The notes: a model not told the origin generated them from the letters alone. Shown: positions 5,955-13,579, counted from the first letter of the stretch. The stretch is 64,000 nucleotides of DNA from a virus (IMGVR_UViG_3300043436_001160:1-64000); one strand, 5' to 3'. Numbers and translations: made by a program.

Positions 5955-8390
5955 ATGCTAGAGGCATGGAATAAACTTAGTAAAGAAACTAAAGAAAATA
6001 GAGTAACTTTACAAAAACTTTATGAAGAAGAGTTACTAGAGAACGGTACTGAAAAGTACTGGCGAGAGTATGGTCGAGCCCCAGATGAGGGTAAGCCAGA
6101 ACAATTGCTACTTGAATCAGCCGTAATCCACCTCACTCCATTCTATCAAAAATGGATTGATGAATGTTCTAATAATCGTAAGTCTCCAGATTGGTTAGCT
6201 CCATTGTTATGTATTGGTGCTGCTAAAATGGCTGATATTACAATTAGAAATGTAATGCGTTTGTTCTTAACAAGAAACACATTACAAAACTTTGATGATT
6301 CAATAGGCATTCCAAGTAATGCACCTATTGCTCAGCAAGTTGCTAAGTTAATTGCAGATGATGTTATTTCAATTATCGCATATCAACAGGCAAAGAAAAG
6401 ATTCTCAGAAGATTGGCGTAAACAATCTAAGTTTATTAAGAACTGGACTGTTAAACGATGCAAAGCATTTACCCTCAAGGTAACTAAGCTTCCTAAACTA
6501 AAGGCCAAAGAGAAAGAAGATCTCGGTCATAATATGCTTAGGATTGCTTTGGCTTCTGATATCTTAATTAGTCGTATCCATTGGAATGGTAAGAATAAAA
6601 AGTCTCTTCTTGTTTCCTTTGCTCCTTGGATTCTCAAGGAACTAAGCAAGCGACATGAACTACTTGAACAAGCCTGTCTTGTTTACCGTCCAATGATTTG
6701 CCCACCTGTGCAGCATACTAATAAAGAAGATGGTGGATTCCTATCGCCATGGATTCGCAAGAAGATGATTAAACGATATCATCCTGTTGGTGCTAATCCT
6801 AAGGATTGGGATTCACGTCCATCTGAATTGGTATTGCGTGGTCTTAATGCCCTTGCAACTACAGAGTGGTCAGTTAATAAGCAAGTCTATGATGTTATGA
6901 AAACTATGTTTGAGAATGATTATCGAATTGCTAATCTTCCAGCATATACATTCCAAGACTTTGCCTTTAGTCGTACTTATCCAGAAGATGGGACTAAAGA
7001 ACAACAAGCCAAGTGGATGCAAGAATCTAATGAAGCTTGGGGTGAATGGTACAAAGAAGAACAAGCACGATCAAGAATGATTGTCCGCCTTGAGCTTGCT
7101 AAGAAAATGGCAAGTTGGGATTTCTTCTACATGCCATACACTTTGGATTTTAGAGGTCGAGCATATTCAGTATGTGAGTTGTTGTCTCCTCAGGGTATTG
7201 ACTTTGATCGTGGTCTAATCCACTTTGCTGTACCTAGGAAACAATCTCCGCAAGGTTTGCGGTGGTTAAAGATTCATATTGCTAATCTCTTTGACCAAGA
7301 TAAGAAATCCTTTGAAGAACGAATTCAATGGGTTGATTCTAATATTGATATGTTGCTTAGGATTGCAGAAGATCCATATGCTAATAAAGAATGGATTGAT
7401 CTAAGCAAGAAGAAGAACAAATCATTCCAACGCCTTGCAGCAATCTTTGAAATTGCCCGTAAGGATGGAATGACTCAACTTCCAATTCAAATGGATGGCG
7501 CTAATAATGGTGGACAACATTGGTCTGCTATTATGCGTAACAGAAAACTTGCTGTGCTTACTAATCTTATTAAGACTGATAAGCCTCAAGATTTGTATCA
7601 GTTTGTAGCAGATGCTGCAACTGAACACATGCAAGCTAATCCTGATAACAAATGGTTTCCAGCATTCCTTGAATATTGGAATAATGAATTACCTAGAAAT
7701 GTAACTAAGCGTCCCACAATGTGTGATGCATATGGTCTTACATTCTACGGTATGCAGAAATATGTAAAACAGGAAGGCCATGTTGATTGGGTTAGTAAAG
7801 AACAACGAGGTGGTGCCGTTGTTGAACTAAGCCGAGCTATTCAAGCTGGCCTAGGAGAAACAATGGAATCTCCAAACAAAGGTAAAGAATGGTTGCGTGA
7901 AGTTGCAGATATCCTCAATGCAATGAATAAACCATTTGTTTGGACTACCCCAAGTGGGTTTGAGGTGCATCATGTTTATAATCAAGTACTTGAAAGAGTC
8001 AGTTATGCTGAGTTATTTAATCGTCAGCAACTTGTGTTCTGCACTGTTACGGAAGATCTTGATGGTAAAGCGCAGTATCTTGCAATTTCTCCAAACTTCA
8101 TCCATTCATTAGATGCAGCACATATGTTTATGACTATCTCCCAAATGCTTGATGAAGGTATGTCTGCTTATTCGTTTGTACATGATTCATATGGAACTTA
8201 TGCTCCTGATGTTGATAAGATGCATGTACTACTGAGAGAAGAATTCATCAAGATTCATAAGGAGAATCAACTTGAAAGACTCAAGAAAGAAATTGAAGAA
8301 AGATACGGCATCTACCTCCCAGAATGCCCCCAACAAGAAAACGAATTCGAAGTCGAAGAAGTCATTGAATCAGAATACTTCTTTGCCTAA
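5955..8390 (+). CDS. T7-type single-subunit DNA-directed RNA polymerase
   Basis: This 811-residue enzyme (T7: 883) transcribes phage genes from phage promoters. All core motifs are present: DFRGR at 398-402; motif A QMDGANNGGQHW with Asp514; motif B with R581, K585 and Y593 in the exact R-x3-K-x7-Y spacing of T7 R627/K631/Y639; motif C FVHDSYG with H743 and catalytic D744. The C terminus ends EYFFA, matching the aromatic/Ala foot of T7 polymerase (FAFA). The N-terminal promoter-recognition domain is divergent and shorter. The specificity-loop region differs from T7, so promoter sequence cannot be predicted from it. AAGGA precedes the start. Confidence 0.97.
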   Translation: MLEAWNKLSKETKENRVTLQKLYEEELLENGTEKYWREYGRAPDEGKPEQLLLESAVIHLTPFYQKWIDECSNNRKSPDWLAPLLCIGAAKMADITIRNVMRLFLTRNTLQNFDDSIGIPSNAPIAQQVAKLIADDVISIIAYQQAKKRFSEDWRKQSKFIKNWTVKRCKAFTLKVTKLPKLKAKEKEDLGHNMLRIALASDILISRIHWNGKNKKSLLVSFAPWILKELSKRHELLEQACLVYRPMICPPVQHTNKEDGGFLSPWIRKKMIKRYHPVGANPKDWDSRPSELVLRGLNALATTEWSVNKQVYDVMKTMFENDYRIANLPAYTFQDFAFSRTYPEDGTKEQQAKWMQESNEAWGEWYKEEQARSRMIVRLELAKKMASWDFFYMPYTLDFRGRAYSVCELLSPQGIDFDRGLIHFAVPRKQSPQGLRWLKIHIANLFDQDKKSFEERIQWVDSNIDMLLRIAEDPYANKEWIDLSKKKNKSFQRLAAIFEIARKDGMTQLPIQMDGANNGGQHWSAIMRNRKLAVLTNLIKTDKPQDLYQFVADAATEHMQANPDNKWFPAFLEYWNNELPRNVTKRPTMCDAYGLTFYGMQKYVKQEGHVDWVSKEQRGGAVVELSRAIQAGLGETMESPNKGKEWLREVADILNAMNKPFVWTTPSGFEVHHVYNQVLERVSYAELFNRQQLVFCTVTEDLDGKAQYLAISPNFIHSLDAAHMFMTISQMLDEGMSAYSFVHDSYGTYAPDVDKMHVLLREEFIKIHKENQLERLKKEIEERYGIYLPECPQQENEFEVEEVIESEYFFA

Positions 8391-8652
8391 GAATGTTATC
8401 TATCCAGATAAAATACCTAAGCTTGTTAAGGTTCTATGGGTCGATGCTATGACTATTGGTGGGGCTGAATGGTTAGGTAAAGAGGAAGCCAAGTCTTCTG
8501 CTAAAGAACCACTACCAATGATGTTAACGGTAGGTTTTGTTCTCCATAATGACGAAGAACAAATCTCCTTAACTTCAACAATCGGCCCTGGTGAGACTGC
8601 TCAGGTAAACAAAATACCTAAGCGAATGGTGATTAAGATTGAGGAAGTATAA
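8383..8652 (+). CDS. Small conserved phage protein after the RNA polymerase
   Basis: About 89 residues if it starts at TTG 8383, overlapping the polymerase stop. An ATG at 8272 in the same frame would add a Lys-rich, low-complexity leader that looks like out-of-frame polymerase sequence, so I prefer 8383. The core (KVLWVDAMTIGGAEWLG and the block LTSTIGPGETAQVNKIPK) resembles a conserved small protein of T7-like phages in which a loading or assembly role is not known. It is coupled to the next gene by TAATG. Confidence 0.65.
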   Translation: MPKNVIYPDKIPKLVKVLWVDAMTIGGAEWLGKEEAKSSAKEPLPMMLTVGFVLHNDEEQISLTSTIGPGETAQVNKIPKRMVIKIEEV

Positions 8653-8789
8653 TGGCAGAGCAAAAGAATATTCGTCGTAAGGATTATAAAGAATTTAATC
8701 CTGAAAAATTTAAAAGAGAACAAGAACGCAAACGACGTCAACAACAACGTCAGAATGCACGGAGAAATAAGTATGGACAAGATTCCTGA
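8652..8789 (+). CDS. Very basic 45-residue protein
   Basis: A 45-residue frame dominated by Lys, Arg and Gln (KREQERKRRQQQRQNARRNK), certainly cationic and probably a helix that binds nucleic acid or an acidic partner. It starts in the TAATG overlap with the previous gene and overlaps the next by 17 bases. No family recognised. Confidence 0.6.
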   Translation: MAEQKNIRRKDYKEFNPEKFKREQERKRRQQQRQNARRNKYGQDS

Positions 8790-8949
8790 GTTTTATAATT
8801 ATTATCAACGACTACATGTAGAGGGTAAGTTCAATGTATATGAACCTATTCCTCAAGATAATGGTGAACCATTGCCACCTCTAGCTGTTCAATGGAAAGA
8901 AGATGCCAAGCGCAGATGGGGGAAGAATGAGAACACTGGTAATCGGTGA
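8773..8949 (+). CDS. Small acidic/Pro-rich protein
   Basis: A 58-residue protein with start at 8773 preceded by GGAGA. It is helical at the N terminus (IPEFYNYYQRLHVEG), Pro-rich in the centre and charged at the end. It overlaps the phosphoesterase start by 23 bases. Function unknown. Confidence 0.6.
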   Translation: MDKIPEFYNYYQRLHVEGKFNVYEPIPQDNGEPLPPLAVQWKEDAKRRWGKNENTGNR

Positions 8950-9580
8950 CTTACATTGTCCAGCAGATCATGAAGACTATCTTCACTTTTGTCTTGACAT
9001 GAAACGTAAATATAAAACAAACAATACCGTGTTCATTGGTGACATCATTGATCATGAAGCTATCTCAGCACATGACAAGAATCCATCATTGCCAGGTCCC
9101 ATTGATGAGTTGGCCCAAGCAAGAGAAGGTATACGCAAATGGTACAATGCATTTAAGAATGCATCTGTATGTATTGGTAATCACGATGCACGGGTACAAA
9201 AGAAAGCAGTAAAGAATGGTATTCCTGAGGTTTATCTTAAATCTTATTGTGATGTGTATAATACTCCCACTTGGAATTGGGATTATAATTTTGAGTTCAA
9301 TGGTGTTTATTATGTTCATGGCGATGGTTGGGGCGGTCAGTACCCTTCATTCAACGCTGCCAAAGCAAGACTACAATCAGTAGTCTGTGGACATCACCAT
9401 AGCCTTGCTGCTATTAATTGGATTAAAGGACCGACAACCATGTATTTTGGTATGAATGTTGGCTGCGGCGTGGATCAGCGTCACCCAGCACTTTCATATT
9501 CAAAGCCACACCTTAAGAAAGCCATCCTAAGTTGTGGTATTGTTATTGATGGCACACAACCTTATTTGGAGATTATGTAA
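8927..9580 (+). CDS. Calcineurin-like metallophosphoesterase
   Basis: This 217-residue enzyme should hydrolyse phosphoester bonds using two metal ions. The metal ligands are seen in order: GDLH (D8, H10), GDIIDHE, GNHDAR, an isolated HGDGWG, and the closing GHHH. These match the D-x-H, GDxxD, GNHD/E and GHxH signature of the family. The start at 8927 is favoured by GGGGGAAG just upstream. The substrate is not predictable; related phage enzymes act on nucleotides, cyclic nucleotides or DNA ends. The position between polymerase and ssDNA-binding genes suggests nucleic-acid metabolism. Confidence 0.85.
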   Translation: MRTLVIGDLHCPADHEDYLHFCLDMKRKYKTNNTVFIGDIIDHEAISAHDKNPSLPGPIDELAQAREGIRKWYNAFKNASVCIGNHDARVQKKAVKNGIPEVYLKSYCDVYNTPTWNWDYNFEFNGVYYVHGDGWGGQYPSFNAAKARLQSVVCGHHHSLAAINWIKGPTTMYFGMNVGCGVDQRHPALSYSKPHLKKAILSCGIVIDGTQPYLEIM

Positions 9581-9762
9581 TGAGTGAAGAAACTACAAAG
9601 GAACAACAAGTAAACGCTGTTCCAACCGAAGCTGTAGTTGCATACTTGTCGGATCTTTACCGACAACTTGATGCACTTAGCTTTAACATCCGTACTAATA
9701 TTAACAACATCATGCCAAAGGTAGATGGAGAAGTTACCAATGCCAGCACCGACCAAAGCTAA
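9580..9762 (+). CDS. Small hypothetical protein
   Basis: A 60-residue acidic, mostly helical protein (TEAVVAYLSDLYRQLDALSFNIRTNIN). It begins in a TAATG overlap with the phosphoesterase and overlaps the ssDNA-binding gene. Possibly a small adaptor; not recognised. Confidence 0.6.
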   Translation: MSEETTKEQQVNAVPTEAVVAYLSDLYRQLDALSFNIRTNINNIMPKVDGEVTNASTDQS

Positions 9763-10225
9763 ATATGCTAAGCCCTTCGTGACGGGCAATGTCACTGTTA
9801 AGTGGTCACACCTTATGTCCCCAGACGACAAGTTCGGAAATCCAAATCATTCTGTAACTGTTGAGCTTACACCTGAGTTGCAAAAGCAACTTCAATCGTC
9901 TGTCAAGGAACTTGGTGGTAAGAAGATCAACGGTCTCAAGGATGCTGATGGAATCAAGACCATCAAGTTTAAGAATGTCCTTAAGGCTAAGGAAGGCATC
10001 AAGACTTTCCCAGTCATTGGTCCTGATACCAAGCCAACTGATACCGTACCATTCGGTTCAGATGTAGTCAGGGTCAAGGTCACTCCTGCGCTCATTGGTC
10101 GAGACAATTCGGTTTCATTCTATATGGAATCAATTCAATTGATTGAGCGTAACTACGTTGGACAGAACTCAGAATTTACTGATGTAAGCAATAAGCCCAT
10201 CAGTGATGATGAAGTTCCATTCTAA
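9740..10225 (+). CDS. Single-stranded DNA-binding protein, T7 gp2.5-like
   Basis: A 161-residue OB-fold-type protein expected to coat single-stranded DNA and coordinate polymerase and helicase. The strand-rich body (GNVTVKWSHLMSPDDKFGNPNHSV, VVRVKVTPALIGR, VSFYMESIQLIE) is followed by a flexible linker and an acidic tail ending DDEVPF, the acidic-plus-aromatic end used by phage SSBs to contact the replisome. Length and neighbours fit gp2.5. GGAG (9727-9730) favours the ATG at 9740 over that at 9725. Confidence 0.85.
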   Translation: MPAPTKAKYAKPFVTGNVTVKWSHLMSPDDKFGNPNHSVTVELTPELQKQLQSSVKELGGKKINGLKDADGIKTIKFKNVLKAKEGIKTFPVIGPDTKPTDTVPFGSDVVRVKVTPALIGRDNSVSFYMESIQLIERNYVGQNSEFTDVSNKPISDDEVPF

Positions 10226-10236
10226 GTAGGTGACTC

Positions 10237-10638
10237 ATGCGGAGTTATAAGTTCCCAATCAATCCCGTTGCTGCATCACGTCCTCGTGTCAGCAAGTTCG
10301 GAGCATATTTCACGGGACCTTATAAGAAGTTCCGCTCGGCGGCTGCTATTATAATCAATAGAATCCTCGGGCGGAACTTCACTCCAATGAGTGGAAAACT
10401 TGCAGTTGATATAAAATGTTTTGTAACAAGACCTAAAACAACTAAGCTAGAATACCCAAGAGCTGATGTAGATAACTACAGCAAAGCCATTCTAGATTCG
10501 TTAAATGGTAAGTTGTGGGATGATGACTCACAGATCATTGCTTTGTTCATATCAAAGCAATGGGCAGACTGCGGTGAAGAAGGTTACTTCATTGTAGATA
10601 TTGAGGAAATCAAAGTTGAACATCGAAAAGTATCGTGA
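10237..10638 (+). CDS. RusA-like Holliday junction resolvase
   Basis: RusA cuts four-way DNA junctions. The 133-residue protein shows the family layout: an N-terminal strand with PVAASRPRVSKFG, then PRADVDNYSKAILDSLNGKLWDDDSQI. There the Asp residues of the ADVDNY and WDDDSQI motifs match the RusA catalytic D-x-D-N and D-D-S/Q pattern, and the C-terminal strand follows. In T7 this job is done by endonuclease I (gp3), which I do not see here, so RusA is probably the functional replacement for resolving recombination and replication branches before packaging. AGGTG precedes the ATG. Confidence 0.88.
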   Translation: MRSYKFPINPVAASRPRVSKFGAYFTGPYKKFRSAAAIIINRILGRNFTPMSGKLAVDIKCFVTRPKTTKLEYPRADVDNYSKAILDSLNGKLWDDDSQIIALFISKQWADCGEEGYFIVDIEEIKVEHRKVS

Positions 10639-10987
10639 AATAGCAAGAGAAGAATTCTTTAATATTGATCAATATAGATCACACAATCATGTATCAATTA
10701 TCTTACAAGATAATCGTATACTTGGTATTGGAATTAATAAGAGAAAGACCCATCCTCTAGCCGCAAAGTATGGCTATAGGAGCTGCGAACTCCACAGCGA
10801 ACTCGATGCACTCTTAAAAGTTCCAAAGAATAATAGAGATAATCTTACCTTGCTTAACTTCAGGTTTGGTCCAAAGGGAGATATGAAGTTATCCAAACCT
10901 TGTAAGCTATGCTTGCCGTGGTGTATGGAGACATTTGTAGAAATACATTACTCCGTTCCCAATGGATTAATTCAATTGGATTATTAA
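10616..10987 (+). CDS. Cytidine/dCMP deaminase-like zinc protein
   Basis: A 123-residue member of the deaminase superfamily. CELHSELDALL carries the H-x-E zinc/proton-shuttle motif and KPCKLCLPW the PCxxC zinc motif. The shortness and order fit a single deaminase domain. The likely reaction is deamination of dCMP or cytidine, yielding dUMP for ThyX; an RNA- or DNA-editing role cannot be excluded. TTG 10616 is chosen as start because GAGG lies nine bases upstream. It overlaps rusA by 23 bases. Confidence 0.75.
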   Translation: MNIEKYREIAREEFFNIDQYRSHNHVSIILQDNRILGIGINKRKTHPLAAKYGYRSCELHSELDALLKVPKNNRDNLTLLNFRFGPKGDMKLSKPCKLCLPWCMETFVEIHYSVPNGLIQLDY

Positions 10988-10992
10988 GGTCA

Positions 10993-11084
10993 AGCTATTG
11001 GCTGGTGCCAACTATGCCTAACGTGTTCGCAGACATGTTAATAATATGGTGGCATGGTGGGGGTTCGATTCCCCCAGATAGCTG
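10993..11084 (+). ncRNA. Divergent tRNA-like element
   Basis: A 7-bp acceptor-like helix (10993-10999 with 11077-11083), a perfect T arm (GGGGG, loop TTCGATT, CCCCC at 11059-11075) and a short D-like hairpin TTGGC-TGGT-GCCAA (10998-11011) are present. The middle is not a normal anticodon arm. It is a long hairpin based on ATGCC/GGCAT holding ACGTGT-TCGCAG-ACATGT with a six-base loop. No anticodon can be assigned. It is directly upstream of a canonical tRNA, so it is either a tRNA remodelled in the anticodon/variable region or a tRNA mimic. Confidence 0.5.
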
Positions 11085-11089
11085 TACAT

Positions 11090-11167
11090 GGTAGGGTGCC
11101 TGATAGATTTGGTAAAAGGTCGTGACTTATAATCGCGCTCATGTGGGTTCGACTCCCACCCCTACTA
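11090..11167 (+). tRNA. tRNA-Ile (anticodon TAT)
   Basis: Acceptor GGTAGGG/CCCTACT (one G:T), D arm CCT...AGG with GG in the loop, anticodon arm CGTGA-CTTATAA-TCGCG giving TAT at 11128-11130, and T arm GTGGG-TTCGACT-CCCAC. It reads AUA, a rare codon in most GC-rich bacteria but frequent in this AT-rich genome. Confidence 0.9.
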
Positions 11168-11174
11168 CTATAAT

Positions 11175-11200
11175 GGGCAGTGCGTTACTGCCCTGTTTTT
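11175..11200 (+). terminator. Intrinsic terminator after tRNA-Ile
   Basis: Perfect 7-bp stem GGGCAGT/ACTGCCC with loop GCGTT, then TGTTTTT. It ends the transcript carrying the deaminase gene and the tRNAs. Confidence 0.85.
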
Positions 11201-11216
11201 ATCCCAAGGAGATAAA

Positions 11217-11429
11217 ATGTCAAAGAAAATGTCGGTAACAATTGATGTAGTTCGAAGTATCACAGAAATTTGGTACTTTGATATTGAAGATGATGCTAAT
11301 CCAGAGAGCATCTTCCAAGATATTAAAAACAATCCAAACATTCTCTGGACTAAGTTTGATTCTAATATGGATTTCTCAGAAGACTTTGATGAAATGGTAA
11401 GTCAGGTGGTAGATTATGAAGTCGAATAA
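11217..11429 (+). CDS. Small acidic hypothetical protein
   Basis: A 70-residue, strongly acidic protein with a good ribosome site (AAGGAG, eight bases upstream). The sequence suggests a small alpha/beta unit with a long acidic C-terminal half (DFSEDFDEMVSQVVDYEVE). Its end overlaps the next gene by 14 bases. No family recognised. Confidence 0.65.
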   Translation: MSKKMSVTIDVVRSITEIWYFDIEDDANPESIFQDIKNNPNILWTKFDSNMDFSEDFDEMVSQVVDYEVE

Positions 11430-11610
11430 GATGCATGCAATTGTTGTTTTGCCTGATGGTGAAACTTGGAATACTGTAGATAGCTGTAGTATTTGTATCA
11501 TTACAGATGAAGATCTACAAAAACTTGTTAATGAAGAGATTGATGCACGGGATCTAATTCCACCTGTTGAAATTGGTTTGGGAGTCTATTACCATGGATC
11601 TGGAGGATGA
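11416..11610 (+). CDS. Small hypothetical protein
   Basis: A 64-residue protein overlapping the preceding gene. It starts with strands (MHAIVVLPDGETWNTVDSCSICIITDED) reminiscent of a small phage conserved fold, then a helix and a Gly-rich tail. An alternative ATG lies at 11431. Function unknown. Confidence 0.6.
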   Translation: MKSNKMHAIVVLPDGETWNTVDSCSICIITDEDLQKLVNEEIDARDLIPPVEIGLGVYYHGSGG

Positions 11611-11617
11611 CGCACAT

Positions 11618-11899
11618 ATGAACACACACATTGAAACAACTACTGTACAAGAAGTAATTAACGTACCCATTATGGTTTCCCCTGATTTGTACAATCAACT
11701 TGCTGATCTTGTACTACAACGTATTGAAGACAGCACAACATTCCGTGAGATTGTTGATGCTCGTATTGAACATTGGATGAATCGTAACTTTGATATCAAT
11801 GATTACGAAACCAGTGGACTTAAGGAAGATATTATGGATTCAGTTCGGTTTGATTTGAAGCAAAGCATCCGTGCTGAAGTCGAGATCTTTGTAGACTAA
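11618..11899 (+). CDS. Small acidic helical protein
   Basis: A 93-residue acidic protein. Start 11618 follows GGAGG (11602-11606); an in-frame ATG at 11594 is also possible. The sequence is almost wholly helical (LYNQLADLVLQRIEDSTTFREIVDARIEHW and a second helical half). No family recognised; a role as a protein-binding modulator is only a guess. Confidence 0.6.
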   Translation: MNTHIETTTVQEVINVPIMVSPDLYNQLADLVLQRIEDSTTFREIVDARIEHWMNRNFDINDYETSGLKEDIMDSVRFDLKQSIRAEVEIFVD

Positions 11900-11908
11900 G
11901 GAGCAACA

Positions 11909-12379
11909 ATGAAGAAGAACATTATGAACAAGTGGGTCAAAGCCCTTTGCTCTGGCAAGTACAAGCAGGGTCGTGCAAGGCTTTGTACTGTAAATGGCAG
12001 AACAGGTAACGAGTCCTATTGTTGCCTCGGTGTCCTTACTGATCTCTACCTCAAAGAGCGTAAGCGACAGAAGAAGGGTCCTAATATCAAGTTCTTCCAT
12101 ACCTATACAAAGGAAGACATGGCCCACGATCGTAACTTTTCTAAGTGGGTGATTGATGGAGAAGATGGTTGTCTTCCTCCCGAGGTAGCAGAGTGGGCTG
12201 GATTCAATACAGCTACGGATGACTATAAGACTGGTTGCTTTAGCAATGGCAAAACTAGAATTGATCTTGCTCTCTTTAACGACGGTGGTTTTGATCCTAT
12301 GGATGTAAACAAAACTGCTAAGCCCAAGTCATTTAAGCAGATTGCTGCCGTAATCGAAAAAAACTACGAGCACATCTAA
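11909..12379 (+). CDS. Conserved-type hypothetical protein with Cys motifs
   Basis: This 156-residue protein has the pattern of a widespread uncharacterised phage/bacterial family: WVKALCSGKYKQGRARLC, then YCCLGVLTDLY, then LPPEVAEWAGF, and a helical end with SFKQIAAVIE. The Cys residues suggest metal binding or a structural disulfide. I cannot assign activity. AAGGAG sits seven bases before the start, and the tRNA cluster follows immediately. Confidence 0.75.
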   Translation: MKKNIMNKWVKALCSGKYKQGRARLCTVNGRTGNESYCCLGVLTDLYLKERKRQKKGPNIKFFHTYTKEDMAHDRNFSKWVIDGEDGCLPPEVAEWAGFNTATDDYKTGCFSNGKTRIDLALFNDGGFDPMDVNKTAKPKSFKQIAAVIEKNYEHI

Positions 12380-12383
12380 CAGG

Positions 12384-12474
12384 TGGGGATGCAGCCATGT
12401 AGGAAATGGCAGAGGTGACAAGCCTTGTCCTAGCATAGAAGCTAGACAACTCAGTGCAAATCTGAGCATCCCAC
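12384..12474 (+). ncRNA. Divergent type II tRNA-like element
   Basis: The D arm GCCA...TGGC (12394-12410, loop with GG), a variable-type hairpin CTAGC-ATAGAA-GCTAG (12430-12445) and the T arm CTCAG-TGCAAAT-CTGAG (12450-12466) are clear. The acceptor pairs TGGG(G)ATG with CATCCCA, needing one bulged G. The anticodon arm (about 12412-12428) barely pairs, and the seven-base loop lacks the universal T33, so no isotype is given. It precedes tRNA-Arg by a few bases. It is a damaged Leu/Ser/Tyr-type tRNA or a tRNA mimic. Confidence 0.5.
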
Positions 12475-12477
12475 TTT

Positions 12478-12551
12478 ATTTCCATAGCTCAACTGGATAG
12501 AGCAACAGCCTTCTAAGCTGTAGGTTGCTGGTTCAAGTCCAGCTGGAAATG
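12478..12551 (+). tRNA. tRNA-Arg (anticodon TCT)
   Basis: Perfect acceptor ATTTCCA/TGGAAAT, D arm GCTC...GAGC, anticodon arm ACAGC-CTTCTAA-GCTGT with TCT at 12512-12514, T arm GCTGG-TTCAAGT-CCAGC. It reads AGA, common in AT-rich phages. Confidence 0.95.
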
Positions 12552-12568
12552 TTAAAGGAGTATCACAA

Positions 12569-12766
12569 ATGGATTATCACGATATCGAAAATCTTGAAAT
12601 TAAACTAGAAATTCTTGAGGAACGTATTTACAATGCCTCTATCCTCTTGGCTGATTGGGATGGTTACTATAATCCCAAAAATAAAAAAGGTAATGCAGAA
12701 GAACTTGCTAAGTTAATTGAAGAAGCGTATATAATTTTACAAGGAAAAAGTTGGAAGGAAAATTAA
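12569..12766 (+). CDS. Small hypothetical protein
   Basis: A 65-residue charged, helical protein preceded by AAAGGAG. Sequence such as ENLEIKLEILEERIYNASIL indicates a coiled-coil start. It is two bases upstream of a membrane protein gene. Not recognised. Confidence 0.65.
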   Translation: MDYHDIENLEIKLEILEERIYNASILLADWDGYYNPKNKKGNAEELAKLIEEAYIILQGKSWKEN

Positions 12767-12768
12767 AT

Positions 12769-13212
12769 ATGGAAGAACTTAAGTTAATCATTACAATCAT
12801 TAGTTTTATTGGTGTTATTATTTTTATTCTAATTGCTTGGAATAATGACAAGTTAATTCAGCAACTACAAAAAGATAATACAAGTAATCAAGATGCACTA
12901 AATCAACGATTGCTTAATCTTGAAGAACATTGGAATAAACGTCTTCGGGATACGCAAAATTATTTTACACACTCTAATGCATCCAATAACGACCTTCTTT
13001 ATAAGAAATTAGATAACCTGTCTACTTGCTATAGTTCAACCGAAAGTCGTGTATCTGATCTTGCATCTAGACTTTGGTTGGTAGAAGGTAATATACAATC
13101 TCTTCAACCATACATAAGACAACTGAGCCTTAAGAAGTTAATTAAGACTTCTGCTAATGTTCAAAAAGGTTTTATTAAGGAACTAAAGGAAATTGAGAAT
13201 GAACTCAAATGA
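12769..13212 (+). CDS. Membrane-anchored coiled-coil protein
   Basis: A 147-residue protein with one N-terminal transmembrane helix (about residues 5-24, LIITIISFIGVIIFILIAW), followed by a long hydrophilic helical region with heptad-like spacing. The ATG at 12769 places the helix right at the N terminus and has AGGAAAA upstream; an in-frame ATG at 12751 is less likely. The layout resembles class II holin-like or membrane-tethered phage proteins; position among replication genes argues against lysis. Function unknown. Confidence 0.65.
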   Translation: MEELKLIITIISFIGVIIFILIAWNNDKLIQQLQKDNTSNQDALNQRLLNLEEHWNKRLRDTQNYFTHSNASNNDLLYKKLDNLSTCYSSTESRVSDLASRLWLVEGNIQSLQPYIRQLSLKKLIKTSANVQKGFIKELKEIENELK

Positions 13213-13417
13213 AATCCTTAAACTCTTGGAAAATGCAATTGACTATTCGTCAACAACTGATTACCACTTTGGCTTTACCGCCAAAGAAATTCACCGTAAG
13301 TGTATTGCCCATATTAGATTGTTGGATCAGGAAAACCAAACGCTAAGAGAAATGCTTGAAAATTGTAAAGATACTAAAACATTCCATCTTGGCTGGGGTA
13401 AAGGAAAGGATGAGTAA
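13199..13417 (+). CDS. Small hypothetical protein
   Basis: A 72-residue helical protein. ATG 13199 is preferred over an upstream TTG; purine-rich AAAGGAAA lies a few bases before. It contains ENQTLREMLENCK, a short coiled-coil-like stretch. Overlaps the preceding gene by 14 bases. Not recognised. Confidence 0.6.
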   Translation: MNSNEILKLLENAIDYSSTTDYHFGFTAKEIHRKCIAHIRLLDQENQTLREMLENCKDTKTFHLGWGKGKDE

Positions 13418-13419
13418 TC

Positions 13420-13533
13420 ATGGATATAGCTGAAGAGCTTTGTAAATGTACTCTATGTGGTTGTTGGGATTATCCTGTCAACCATCACAACGATTGCTCT
13501 ATTTGTGCAAGGTTGCAATATGGAGATGATTGA
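13420..13533 (+). CDS. Tiny zinc-ribbon-like protein, 37 residues
   Basis: A 37-residue frame with CKCTLCGC, then HH and CSIC. Paired Cys motifs in such a short protein suggest a zinc knuckle or ribbon that could contact nucleic acid or protein. It follows the previous stop by two bases and overlaps the next frame. No family recognised. Confidence 0.5.
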   Translation: MDIAEELCKCTLCGCWDYPVNHHNDCSICARLQYGDD

Positions 13534-13579
13534 AGAAGCAGACTATTGGAATAATTATTTTAAGACTCACTATAGGTGA
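13520..13579 (+). CDS. Possible 19-residue peptide
   Basis: A 20-codon frame overlapping the zinc-ribbon-like gene and ending inside the T7-promoter-like hairpin. It is very short; overlap with its neighbour is the only support. Confidence 0.25.
   Translation: MEMIEEADYWNNYFKTHYR

Noticed and set aside
8272-8382. Upstream extension of the gene after the RNA polymerase to ATG 8272
   Set aside because: The extra Lys/Asn/Ser-rich leader reads the polymerase frame shifted; TTG 8383 gives a protein with family-like opening.
10909-11094. 61-codon frame across the deaminase end and tRNA-like element
   Set aside because: It crosses a structured RNA gene and has no ribosome site.
12430-12445. CTAGC-ATAGAA-GCTAG as the anticodon arm of a tRNA
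   Set aside because: The loop has six bases, no T33, and the hairpin sits where the variable arm of a type II tRNA should be.
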